The translations under genes and the position numbers were made by a program. The notes beneath the pieces were generated by a model, which ran no database searches, was not told the origin of the DNA, and saw only the letters and a list, made by a program, of their open reading frames with translations. A DNA stretch of 64,000 bases from Danxiaibacter flavus (GTDB lineage: Bacteria; Bacteroidota; Bacteroidia; Chitinophagales; Chitinophagaceae): positions 310,001-374,000 of the forward strand of contig NZ_JAULBC010000008.1 of assembly GCF_041060425.1 (NCBI RefSeq), given 5' to 3'. Below, one piece after another: positions 1 through 6,848 of this stretch (position 1 is its first letter; every line of letters begins with the position of its first letter).

Positions 1-573
1 AAGGAATTTTATGGCATCAAATTGCCGTTGGGCTTCGACTATGGCGGCCCGTTATTTTTTACACATTATTCATTTCTTGGGTTAAGTCCAAAAGGATTAA
101 AAGATCAATACGCAGATTATTGGGAATTGAATACAAATCATACACTCATCAATCACGAACATTGCATTCGTAATCCAAAGAATTTTAAAGGCTATGGCGC
201 CAATTGTTGGGGCTTGACAGCGTGCGACACATATGACGGCTATAATGCTTTTTCACCGGACAATGATTGGGGAACCATTGCTCCCACAGCTGCACTATCA
301 GCATTCCCTTATACGCCGGAATTTTCCATGCAGGCACTCAAGCATTTTTATTATGATCTGGGGGATAAAATATGGAGCGAATATGGCTTTGTGGACGCAT
401 TTAATGAAACACAAAACTGGTATGCAAAATCTCATCTTGCCATTGACCAGGGACCGATTATTGTGATGATTGAAAATTACAGGACAGGGTTGTTGTGGAA
501 GTTGTTCATGAGCTGCCCGGAGGTGCAAAAGGGGTTAAAGACGCTGGGTTTCGAAAGTCCCTATCTGCGATAG
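1..573 (+). CDS. GH144/glucoamylase-family endo-glucanase, C-terminal part (5' end outside window)
   Basis: Reading frame is open from base 1, so the gene begins upstream; about 190 C-terminal residues are visible. By eye they match the C-terminal half of the 443-residue protein at 42741-44072 at roughly 85% identity, including the KEFYGIKLPLGFDYGGP start, the NHTLIN and YGANCWGLTA stretches, and AIDQGP near the end. That family (Pfam Glycoamylase, CAZy GH144) includes the characterised endo-beta-1,2-glucanase of Chitinophaga pinensis, an (alpha/alpha)6 barrel. The protein is probably secreted or periplasmic, but the signal peptide is outside the window. The stop is followed after about 12 bases by a CACGGAGG-type repeat. 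It is likely a paralogue of the enzymes in the PUL at 35-49 kb. Substrate specificity is inferred from the family. Confidence 0.85.
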   Translation, partial: KEFYGIKLPLGFDYGGPLFFTHYSFLGLSPKGLKDQYADYWELNTNHTLINHEHCIRNPKNFKGYGANCWGLTACDTYDGYNAFSPDNDWGTIAPTAALSAFPYTPEFSMQALKHFYYDLGDKIWSEYGFVDAFNETQNWYAKSHLAIDQGPIIVMIENYRTGLLWKLFMSCPEVQKGLKTLGFESPYLR

Positions 574-585
574 GGGTAAACCACG

Positions 586-765
586 GAGGCAGGGCGCCAA
601 AACGAAACACGGAGGTTTTTTGGGCCACAAAGACGCAAAGACAAAAAGAAGCACAAAGATGCTTGAACCCCGTCCGATCCGGCACGGGCGGGCACGGAGG
701 CACAGGCGAAAGAACGAAACACGGCGTTTTTTTAACCAAACACAAAGGTGCACAAAGGATTAAAA
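586..765 (+). repeat. CACGGAGG / CACAAAG intergenic repeat array (family A)
   Basis: Stuttered words ACCACGGAGGC, AACGAAACACGG, GCCACAAAGACGCAAAG and GCACAAAG recur here. Bases 632-669 are an exact inverted match (38 of 38) to 1784-1821 on the other side of recO. Apparent ORFs across this stretch are repeat translations, not genes. Confidence 0.85.
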
Positions 766-833
766 GCTTTGAATTATCTTATTATTCTCGCAAATCTTTT
801 TTATGATTTCGTACCCATCTACTATTCTCGAAA

Positions 834-905
834 TCTTACGGTCTTAGGCGTCTTACGATCTTACATGTCTTACACGTCTTACGATCTTACTGTCTTACTG
901 TCTTC
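834..905 (+). repeat. GTCTTAC heptamer array (family B)
   Basis: CTTAC-containing heptamers (GTCTTAC, GATCTTAC) are repeated about nine times immediately upstream of recO. Similar arrays lie at 29294-29327 and, as the complement GTAAGAC, at 57787-57840. It leaves only about 25 bases before the recO start, so the recO promoter must lie inside or upstream of the array. Confidence 0.8.
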
Positions 906-929
906 AAAATATTTCTCTTTCTTTGCTGT

Positions 930-1664
930 ATGACTCACAAAACCAAAGGCATTGTTTTACGTGCAGTAAAATACGGCGAGACCAGCATCATCGCGACGGT
1001 ATATACCGAGCTTTTTGGAATTCAGAGTTATATTGTAAAGGGGGTAAGACAATCATCAAAAAAATCCCAGGGAAAGAGTAATTATTTTCAGCCATCAGCT
1101 ATCCTGCAAATGGAAGTGTATCACAACGAGCTGAAAAATCTTCAGTTTATCAAGGAATTTGAATGGGCATATTTATATGAACACTTATTTTTTGATGTAA
1201 TAAAAAATGCAGTAGCTACCTATATGGTTGAATTGTTGCAACATAGTTTGAAGCAACCTGAAGCGAACCCGGAATTGTTTTACCTGATGGAAGATTCGTT
1301 AAAACAACTGGACAGAGGAGATGTTACACTCACTGCCAACCTTCCTCTATACTTTACCCTCCATCTCGCCACAGAACTTGGGTTTCAATGGCAGGGAGAA
1401 TTTAATAAACATACACCTGTGCTGGATCTTGAAGAAGGGCAGTATGTTGGCGATATTCCCGGACACCCTTTTTATCTATCCGGCGAACTTGCCCGCATCA
1501 GTTCCGAGATCAATAGCATCAACTTCTACAACGATCTGGAAAATATCCAGTTAAACAGAACTGTAAGGCGTCAGCTGCTGCAATCTTTCCAGCAATACAT
1601 TGCACTCCATGTCTCCGATTTCGGCGAGCTCAGAAGCCTTTCTGTCCTTTACGAGCTCTTTTAA
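930..1664 (+). CDS. recO: DNA repair protein RecO
   Basis: RecO acts with RecF and RecR in recombinational repair, loading RecA onto SSB-coated single-stranded DNA and annealing complementary strands. The 244-residue product has the family N-terminus (KGIVLRAVKYGETS, then IVKGVRQSSKK), the OB-fold part of about 80 residues, followed by a helical C-terminal domain. Length is normal for Bacteroidota RecO. No zinc-binding cysteine cluster is seen, as is usual in this phylum. ATG at 930 directly precedes the OB-fold and is the natural start. It is transcribed towards ruvB, from which it is separated by about 245 bases of repeat, so they may or may not be co-transcribed. It sits between exact inverted 38-base repeats (632-669 and 1784-1821). 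Confidence 0.92.
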   Translation: MTHKTKGIVLRAVKYGETSIIATVYTELFGIQSYIVKGVRQSSKKSQGKSNYFQPSAILQMEVYHNELKNLQFIKEFEWAYLYEHLFFDVIKNAVATYMVELLQHSLKQPEANPELFYLMEDSLKQLDRGDVTLTANLPLYFTLHLATELGFQWQGEFNKHTPVLDLEEGQYVGDIPGHPFYLSGELARISSEINSINFYNDLENIQLNRTVRRQLLQSFQQYIALHVSDFGELRSLSVLYELF

Positions 1665-1689
1665 GTTTCACGCAGCGCCCGCGACGAAG

Positions 1690-1880
1690 CAACGGCGCAA
1701 CGAATCCTTTGAGCCTCTTAGTGTGTCCCTTGTGCTTCGTGGTTCGAATGCTCCGTGTTTCGTTTTCTCGTCCGTGCCTCCGTGGTTCAAGCATCTTTGT
1801 GCTTCTTTTTGTCTTTGCGTCTTCGTGGCAAATAAATCCCCGTGTTTCGTTTCTTCGCCTGTGCCTCCGTGGTTTAAAAA
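1690..1880 (-). repeat. CACGGAGG / CACAAAG intergenic repeat array (family A), inverted relative to 586-765
   Basis: Read on the minus strand it has the same words as 586-765: ACCACGGAGGCAC, AACGAAACACGG, GCCACGAAGACGCAAAG. Positions 1784-1821 pair exactly with 632-669. The plus-strand reading frame through this repeat is open and in frame with ruvB, producing a spurious N-terminal extension of 67 residues. Confidence 0.85.
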
Positions 1881-1909
1881 ACCTATTTTTGGCATTTGAA
1901 TCACAGTTC

Positions 1910-2944
1910 ATGAGTAATCCCAATTTACAGGCAGATAAATCGCAGCAAAGTGCAGCAGAGAAGGAGTTCGAGAACACGATACGCCCGAAAGAGATCGTTG
2001 AGTTTGCCGGACAACCCCAGATTATCGAAAATCTTGTCATTTTTATAAAAGCGGCAAAATTGCGCGGTGAGGCATTGGATCATGTCCTGTTTCACGGTCC
2101 TCCCGGTTTAGGTAAAACAACTTTGTCCAGAATTGTTGCAAACGAGTTGGGAGTGAATATTAAGGAAACCAGCGGACCGGTTATTGAAAAGCCGGGTGAC
2201 CTGGCGGGCTTACTGACAAATCTTTCTGCGGGTGACGTATTGTTTATTGACGAGATCCACAGATTAAGTACTGTTGTTGAGGAATACCTGTATGCGGCAA
2301 TGGAAGATTTTCGCATTGATATCATGATCGATAGCGGTCCCAATGCCAGAAGTGTCCAGATCAATCTGAATCCATTTACATTGATCGGCGCAACAACGCG
2401 AAGCGGCTTGCTGACGGCTCCGTTGTTATCCCGCTTTGGTATCAAGTCCAGGCTTGAATATTATAACGCACAAACGCTCAAGAAGATCATCGAGAGAAGT
2501 TCTTCAATACTTCAAACTGCTATAACGCCTGAAGCCGCTTTGGAAATAGCTGGAAGAAGCCGCGGCACGCCCCGTATTGCAAATGGTCTTTTAAGGCGGG
2601 TAAGGGATTTTGCGCAGGTTTTGAACGATGGCAGTATTGACATCGGGATAACGCGTCATGCATTAAAAGCATTGAATGTAGACGAGCACGGCCTTGATGA
2701 AATGGATAACCGCATTTTGTCAACCATCATTGAAAAATTCAAGGGCGGACCTGTTGGTATCACCACCATTGCCACCGCCGTAGGTGAAGAACCAGGTACA
2801 CTGGAAGAAGTTTATGAGCCATTCCTGATCCAGGAAGGATTTATTCAACGCACTTCCCGCGGACGCGAAGCTACCCATAAAGCATATGAGCACCTCGGCA
2901 AGAAACCATTTACCAGCACCGGCGCAAACACATTGTTTGATTAA
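1910..2944 (+). CDS. ruvB: Holliday junction branch migration ATPase RuvB
   Basis: RuvB is the hexameric AAA+ motor that, with RuvA, drives branch migration of Holliday junctions. The product (344 residues from this start) shows Walker A GPPGLGKTT, Walker B FIDEIHRL, sensor 1 LIGATTRSGLL, arginine-finger region SRFGI, and the C-terminal winged-helix domain ending GREATHKAYEHLG. The reading frame is open back to 1709, but those extra residues are encoded by the CACGGAGG repeat and have no place in the family. ATG 1910 (MSNPNLQ...) gives the expected length and N-terminus. Downstream is a palindrome and a terminator shared with the convergent response regulator. Confidence 0.96.
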   Translation: MSNPNLQADKSQQSAAEKEFENTIRPKEIVEFAGQPQIIENLVIFIKAAKLRGEALDHVLFHGPPGLGKTTLSRIVANELGVNIKETSGPVIEKPGDLAGLLTNLSAGDVLFIDEIHRLSTVVEEYLYAAMEDFRIDIMIDSGPNARSVQINLNPFTLIGATTRSGLLTAPLLSRFGIKSRLEYYNAQTLKKIIERSSSILQTAITPEAALEIAGRSRGTPRIANGLLRRVRDFAQVLNDGSIDIGITRHALKALNVDEHGLDEMDNRILSTIIEKFKGGPVGITTIATAVGEEPGTLEEVYEPFLIQEGFIQRTSRGREATHKAYEHLGKKPFTSTGANTLFD

Positions 2945-2957
2945 AATACATTACTAA

Positions 2958-3037
2958 ACCATATAAGGCATATAAGGCATATAAGAAAATATAAGAGCCA
3001 GCATAAATCTTATATTTTCTTATATGCCTTATATGGT
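2958..3037. repeat. Large palindrome of TATAAGGCA words
   Basis: Left arm is ACCATATAAGGCA followed by a stuttered ATATAAGGC and AAATATAAGA; the right arm from about 3009 to 3037 is its inverse, ending CTTATATGGT. The loop is about 12 bases. It lies between convergent genes, next to a terminator. Similar words (CTCTTATATGCC) recur near 31180 and 31300. Confidence 0.85.
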
Positions 3038-3044
3038 TCAAAAA

Positions 3045-3077
3045 ACAAAAAAGCCTGGCGAAGTCAGGCCTTTTTTA
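3045..3077. terminator. Bidirectional rho-independent terminator between ruvB and the response regulator
   Basis: Stem GCCTG / CAGGC with a 7-base loop, flanked by an A-run on the left and TTTTTT on the right, so it can stop transcripts from both convergent genes. Confidence 0.85.
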
Positions 3078-3133
3078 TTCAAGTTATTTTTCTAAAATTT
3101 TTCGCCGTTAGGCATTTTCAATTCTCCATTAAC

Positions 3134-3838
3134 CTAAGATGGTTCTTTCACCACCAAACGGAAACCATTTCCATGAATATTCACAATTTCAATGTGTTCA
3201 TCGTCTTTCAGGTACTTACGAAGTTTAGCAATGTAAACGTCCATACTACGGCCATTGAAGTATGTATCGCTGCCCCAGATTTTCTTTAATGCCCGCTCTC
3301 TTGGTAAAAGATCATTTTTATGCTCTGCGAGCATTTTCAATAATTCGTTTTCTTTCGGGGAAAGTGTTTGCGTTTTGCCATCGAAAATCAATTCACGCAA
3401 CTTAGGATTGAAATGGTATCTGCCCAGATCAAATTCCATGTTTTCATTTTCCTTGTTAAGGTCCTCATTGCGCTTTAAGATCGCTTTTATTTTGAGCAAC
3501 AACACTTCGCTGTCAAAAGGCTTTGTAATATAATCATCGGCGCCAAGCTTATAACCCTGGATAATGTCATCTTTCATTGTTTTGGCACTCAAAAAGAACA
3601 GGGGAACTTCTGGATCAATATCGCGGATCTCCTCACCCAGGGTAAAGCCGTCCATATTGGGCATCATTACATCCAGCAGGCATATGTCAAATTTTTCACG
3701 CTGAAATGCGGCCAGTCCCAAACGCCCGTCCCTTTCCAGTGTAACATCGTAATCATTCAATTCGAGATAGTTCTTTAACACCATTCCAAGATTCGTATCA
3801 TCCTCACATAACAGTATTTTGTATTTTTTTCCTTCCAT
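3134..3838 (-). CDS. OmpR-family two-component response regulator (RprY-like), orphan
   Basis: The 234-residue protein has an N-terminal receiver domain: acidic pocket CEDD near residues 11-14, phospho-acceptor Asp56 in LLDVMMP, Ser84 and Lys106 in YITKPF. A C-terminal OmpR/PhoB winged helix follows, from about residue 135 (LSPKENELLKML, RSMDVYIAKLRKYL, GNGFRLV). It is expected to bind DNA upon phosphorylation by a sensor kinase. No histidine kinase gene lies next to it, so the partner is elsewhere. It resembles the RprY type common in Bacteroidota, which is usually an orphan; that assignment is from memory. It is convergent with ruvB and divergent from the GroES-like gene. Confidence 0.92.
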   Translation of the reverse strand: MEGKKYKILLCEDDTNLGMVLKNYLELNDYDVTLERDGRLGLAAFQREKFDICLLDVMMPNMDGFTLGEEIRDIDPEVPLFFLSAKTMKDDIIQGYKLGADDYITKPFDSEVLLLKIKAILKRNEDLNKENENMEFDLGRYHFNPKLRELIFDGKTQTLSPKENELLKMLAEHKNDLLPRERALKKIWGSDTYFNGRSMDVYIAKLRKYLKDDEHIEIVNIHGNGFRLVVKEPS

Positions 3839-3975
3839 AATTATCTGAATTTAAATTTTAAACAAATAAATATAACTAATTATTACGCCGATTCAAAATT
3901 GGATCATTGTTTTGTTAAAGGTAATTAGTACAGGCGTTCTGATATATTTCTGCACCATAGTTTAACGCTTGTTTT

Positions 3976-3983
3976 TAATTTTG
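3976..3983 (+). promoter_or_regulatory. Candidate Bacteroidota -7 box upstream of GroES-like gene
   Basis: TAATTTTG fits the TAnnTTTG consensus and lies 17 bases before the ATG. No clear -33 TTTG is found at the ideal spacing, so support is moderate. Confidence 0.4.
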
Positions 3984-4000
3984 CATTTTAAAAACCTAAT

Positions 4001-4372
4001 ATGTTGTTAACTCCGGATAATAAATTGAAAAAACTGATCGTAATAGGGGATAGGGTGCTGATAAAGCCACTGCAGCCGAACGATAAAACATCTACCGGCT
4101 TATACCTTCCGCCCGGCGTACAGGAAAAAGAAAAAGTGCAGCAGGGATATGTAATCAAAACCGGTCCCGGATATGCTATTCCGATGCCTGTTGAAAATGA
4201 GTCCTGGAAATCTGAGGAAGAACAGGTAAAATATGTTCCGCTTCAGGCGAAAGAAGGGGATCTTGCGATCTTTTTATTAAGTGGCGCAACAGAAGTAATA
4301 TATGAAGGCGATAAATATTTCATTGTTCCGCAGGGCGCGATATTAATGCTGGAGAGGGAGGAGGATTTGTAA
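4001..4372 (+). CDS. GroES-like (Cpn10-fold) protein, solitary
   Basis: The 123-residue product carries the Cpn10 signature in its N-terminal half (IVIGDRVLIKP, then TGLYLPPGVQEKEKVQQGYVI) and a C-terminal strand pair around GDLAIFLLSGATEVIYEGDKYFIVP. It is longer than canonical GroES (about 95 residues), with an inserted segment around residues 60-85 (PMPVENESWKSEEEQ). No groEL follows, so it is likely a diverged paralogue rather than the main co-chaperonin. Its role could be accessory chaperonin function or something unrelated to GroEL. The start is fixed by the candidate -7 box 17 bases upstream. Confidence 0.8.
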   Translation: MLLTPDNKLKKLIVIGDRVLIKPLQPNDKTSTGLYLPPGVQEKEKVQQGYVIKTGPGYAIPMPVENESWKSEEEQVKYVPLQAKEGDLAIFLLSGATEVIYEGDKYFIVPQGAILMLEREEDL

Positions 4373-4713
4373 TTGACAATTGAAAAGGGATAATTGAAAA
4401 TGAAAAACCGGGAACCGCTGTGCTAACTCCTTATATTTTCAAAGAAATAAATACAATTACACTGTTACACGGAGGATCCACTGAGTATCACAGAGTTTTA
4501 TATTGTTCCATCATTATCAATTGTCAATTTTCCCTGCCTGAACGACTCCGTCGGGCAGGAACTTTCAATTAAAGAAACATTTGCGTATCTTTATAATGGT
4601 CATTAATAAGAAATATAGCATTGCTTTCGCTTAAAGATTGTATGCCGGATAATTGAATGGCAATTTTCTCCTCGCCGACCGTGTTTAGATTTTGAAGCTA
4701 AAAATCTCCGCAT
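4373..4713. repeat. Intergenic region with inverted AATTGACAATT words and a CTGCC hairpin
   Basis: After the GroES-like gene the words AATTGACAATTGAAAA and ATAATTGAAAATGAAAA occur near 4372-4405; the inverse (ATCAATTGTCAATTTT) occurs near 4518-4535. Between them is a family A fragment (CACGGAGG, ATCACAGAG, about 4469-4497). At about 4543-4560 there is a hairpin CCTGCC...GGGCAGG, similar to ones near 27095 and 29205. I see no gene in this stretch. Confidence 0.6.
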
Positions 4714-5172
4714 ATGAATACCGATTATCAACATCACCACCACGATCTGTCACGTTACGATTATCAGCAAAGCGATCTTTCCCGGTGCGTACTAGGCGGA
4801 TTATTTGCAGGCATTATCGGCACAATTGCCAATCTTATTTTCATTGCAGTTTATCGCCGAATTAATGAGTTCTATACATTTAATGCGCTGGACGTTGGCA
4901 CTATTATTTTTGGCAGCACTTTATTGCTGATGGCCTGCGGTATTTTCTATTATTTCTTCGCACATTTTATGAGAAGAGGCACCAATCTGTATCGCGTGGC
5001 AGTTTTTATTATCACAGGTGTTATTGTGTACTTTGCTCTTATGGTTCGTCCGGAAGAAAATAAATTCCCCGGCGATTTCAGGGCAATGTTCATTGGGACA
5101 CAAATAATCATAGGTGGGCTGGCAGCATTCTTAATCCCATACCTGTTCAGGCATGACAGTCTGATCAGTTGA
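4714..5172 (+). CDS. Small four-helix integral membrane protein, unknown function
   Basis: The 152-residue product has a polar, histidine-bearing N-terminus (HHHH at residues 7-10) of about 28 residues. Four hydrophobic segments follow, at about residues 30-48, 65-88, 100-116 and 127-145, with short charged loops (MRRG, RPEENK). No enzymatic motif is visible. It sits alone between the GroES-like gene and the convergent GH30 gene. I do not recognise the family. It is probably a real gene because its codon use resembles its neighbours and its topology is coherent. Confidence 0.7.
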   Translation: MNTDYQHHHHDLSRYDYQQSDLSRCVLGGLFAGIIGTIANLIFIAVYRRINEFYTFNALDVGTIIFGSTLLLMACGIFYYFFAHFMRRGTNLYRVAVFIITGVIVYFALMVRPEENKFPGDFRAMFIGTQIIIGGLAAFLIPYLFRHDSLIS

Positions 5173-5213
5173 CTTATACAAATCACTTCCTTCGCCGCAA
5201 GGCGAGCCCTGTG

Positions 5214-5262
5214 AAAAAAGTAGCCTGAAGTTGAAGATTTATTCTCCAGCTCCAGGCTACAA
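5214..5262 (-). terminator. Rho-independent terminator after the GH30/SusCD operon
   Basis: GTAGCCTG at 5220-5227 pairs with CAGGCTAC at 5253-5260, extended inwards by an imperfect stem. On the minus strand the stem is followed by TTTTTTC, directly downstream of the GH30 stop. Confidence 0.8.
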
Positions 5263-5285
5263 ATGTTTTAGATAATGCAAGTTTG

Positions 5286-6704
5286 TTACCAGACATACGT
5301 GCCCACTGCACCGCTATTCAGATTTGTATTCATCGAAGTTCCATTCTCTTCAATAGTAAATGTTTGTGTAGTATTGCTTTCATTCAACACGATCAGCACT
5401 TTCTTTCCTTCAGGAGTTTTGAATGCCACATTGGGCAGCCCATTAACTGTAGTGCTTGAAATGCGGACAGAACCGGGTCTTACAAATTTGGCTGCATGTG
5501 CAATAATGTAGTATGCAGAATTGCGTTTAACCTGGTTACCATCTATTGTAACTGCGCCAAGACATTCTGTACAACCACCCGGAGTATGTGGTTCTTGCTT
5601 TGAGTTTGCTGCGAGGTTCCACTGAAGAGAAACCTTGCACCAGTTTCTTGTAGCGCCGATAATCAGATTCTTGATATGCCACTTAAGATCTTCAGGTAAG
5701 TTGCCCGGAGCACCTACCCATTGTTCTGTGAAGTAAAGGTTCTTATCAGGATATGCATCATGCACTTTTGAAAGTGTATCAATTGGTCCGGCATAAAGAT
5801 GAAACGCTGAACCATCTACATACTGCGCAGCATCTTTATCTGCGAGAATGGACATTGGATAATCCGGCCGATCAGCATTGTGATCGTAAAGGATAATCTT
5901 TGTAGAGATACCCGAAGACTTAAATGCTGGTCCCAGGCTTTGTTTGATAAATGCTGCCTGCTGTTCCGGTAACATTAGTAAGCTGGGATTGTTGCCCGGG
6001 TGCAGAGGTTCGTTTTGAATCGTGATGGCATCAATCGTAATGCCTTCAGCTTTCATACCCTGGATGTATTTTATAAAATATCTCGCATAGGCGTTATAGT
6101 ATTCAGGTTTAAGACTTCCTCCTTTCGAGTTGTTGTTTGTTTTCATCCATGTGGGTGGAGACCATGGTGATCCTAAGATTTTGATTGAAGGATTGATGGC
6201 CAGAATTTCTTTTAGTACTGGAATCAAAAAAGCTTTATCCGGCAGCAGGCTGAATTTTTCCATCAGCGTATCAGTCTGACCTTCGGGCAAATCATCATAA
6301 GAAAAAACTTTTTCGTCAAGATCAGAGGCGCCGATGCTTACCCGCAAATAGCTTGTACCAATGCTATTTCCATCTGTAGCAAATAATTCTTTTAATAACG
6401 CAGCCCGGCTTGCCTCTTCCATATTGTGGATATGGAAAGCACTGCCGCCCGTAAGACAAAACCCAAAGCCGTCAATTGTTTGAAAGGATTGTTTATCGTC
6501 TACCTGAATCACCGGCCCGGAAGAACCTGTGAGTACATTATTTTTCTTTTGAAACAGAACTGATAATGCAGGATCTGTTATCCATGCTTCCGTTGAAGCA
6601 ACTGTTCCATTACCGGATGAAGGAGTTGCAGATGTGCCCGGCATTGTTTTTTTAGAGCAGGAAACTATTAGCGTGCAGAAAAGTAAAACGTGTAGTATTT
6701 TCAT
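5286..6704 (-). CDS. GH30-family glycoside hydrolase, lipoprotein
   Basis: GH30 enzymes are retaining (beta/alpha)8-barrel hydrolases (glucosylceramidase, beta-1,6-glucanase, beta-glucosidase or xylosidase types). The 472-residue product has a lipoprotein signal (LLFCTLIVSC, Cys16), then the family N-terminus (QTIDGFGFCLTGGSA). Other hallmarks are GSPWSPPTWMKTN near residue 178, acid/base Glu232 in TIQNEP, and nucleophile Glu327 in YFTEQWVG. A C-terminal beta-sandwich segment follows (RISSTTVNGLPNVAF...). It is probably anchored on the outer membrane. It is the last gene of the minus-strand PUL, 144 bases after susD with a 47-base palindrome between, and is followed by a terminator. The substrate cannot be fixed from sequence; a beta-glucan is plausible. 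Confidence 0.9.
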   Translation of the reverse strand: MKILHVLLFCTLIVSCSKKTMPGTSATPSSGNGTVASTEAWITDPALSVLFQKKNNVLTGSSGPVIQVDDKQSFQTIDGFGFCLTGGSAFHIHNMEEASRAALLKELFATDGNSIGTSYLRVSIGASDLDEKVFSYDDLPEGQTDTLMEKFSLLPDKAFLIPVLKEILAINPSIKILGSPWSPPTWMKTNNNSKGGSLKPEYYNAYARYFIKYIQGMKAEGITIDAITIQNEPLHPGNNPSLLMLPEQQAAFIKQSLGPAFKSSGISTKIILYDHNADRPDYPMSILADKDAAQYVDGSAFHLYAGPIDTLSKVHDAYPDKNLYFTEQWVGAPGNLPEDLKWHIKNLIIGATRNWCKVSLQWNLAANSKQEPHTPGGCTECLGAVTIDGNQVKRNSAYYIIAHAAKFVRPGSVRISSTTVNGLPNVAFKTPEGKKVLIVLNESNTTQTFTIEENGTSMNTNLNSGAVGTYVW

Positions 6705-6785
6705 GTAACCCGGTTTAACAGATTTCCGCTGGCAAAACCGGCGGAAGTAAATTTTATTAAGATGCTTTGTGCTGTGTGAGCAAGA

Positions 6786-6833
6786 TTGTGAGTATTGTCC
6801 TACACTTTAAAAGTGTAGGACAAATACTCACAA
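6786..6833. repeat. Near-perfect 47-base palindrome with GTCCTACA core
   Basis: Arms of 23 bases (6786-6808 and 6810-6833) pair with one bulged base. The layout is 11 variable bases, GTCCTACA, then 4 bases to the centre. The palindrome at 32166-32212 has the same layout with GTCCTGCA. It lies in the transcribed gap between susD and the GH30 gene. Confidence 0.85.
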
Positions 6834-6848
6834 CGGTCTGGAATATAT

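Noticed and set aside
495..806. Plus-strand ORF of 103 codons after the first gene
   Set aside because: It is translation of the CACGGAGG/CACAAAG repeat overlapping the end of the glucanase gene.
1630..2040. Minus-strand ORF of 136 codons
   Set aside because: Antisense to ruvB and made of repeat translation (NHGGTG- and TKTQRQKEAQRC-type residues).
4714..4760. HHHH near the N-terminus as an artificial affinity tag
   Set aside because: Only four histidines in a natural polar context; no vector sequence around it.
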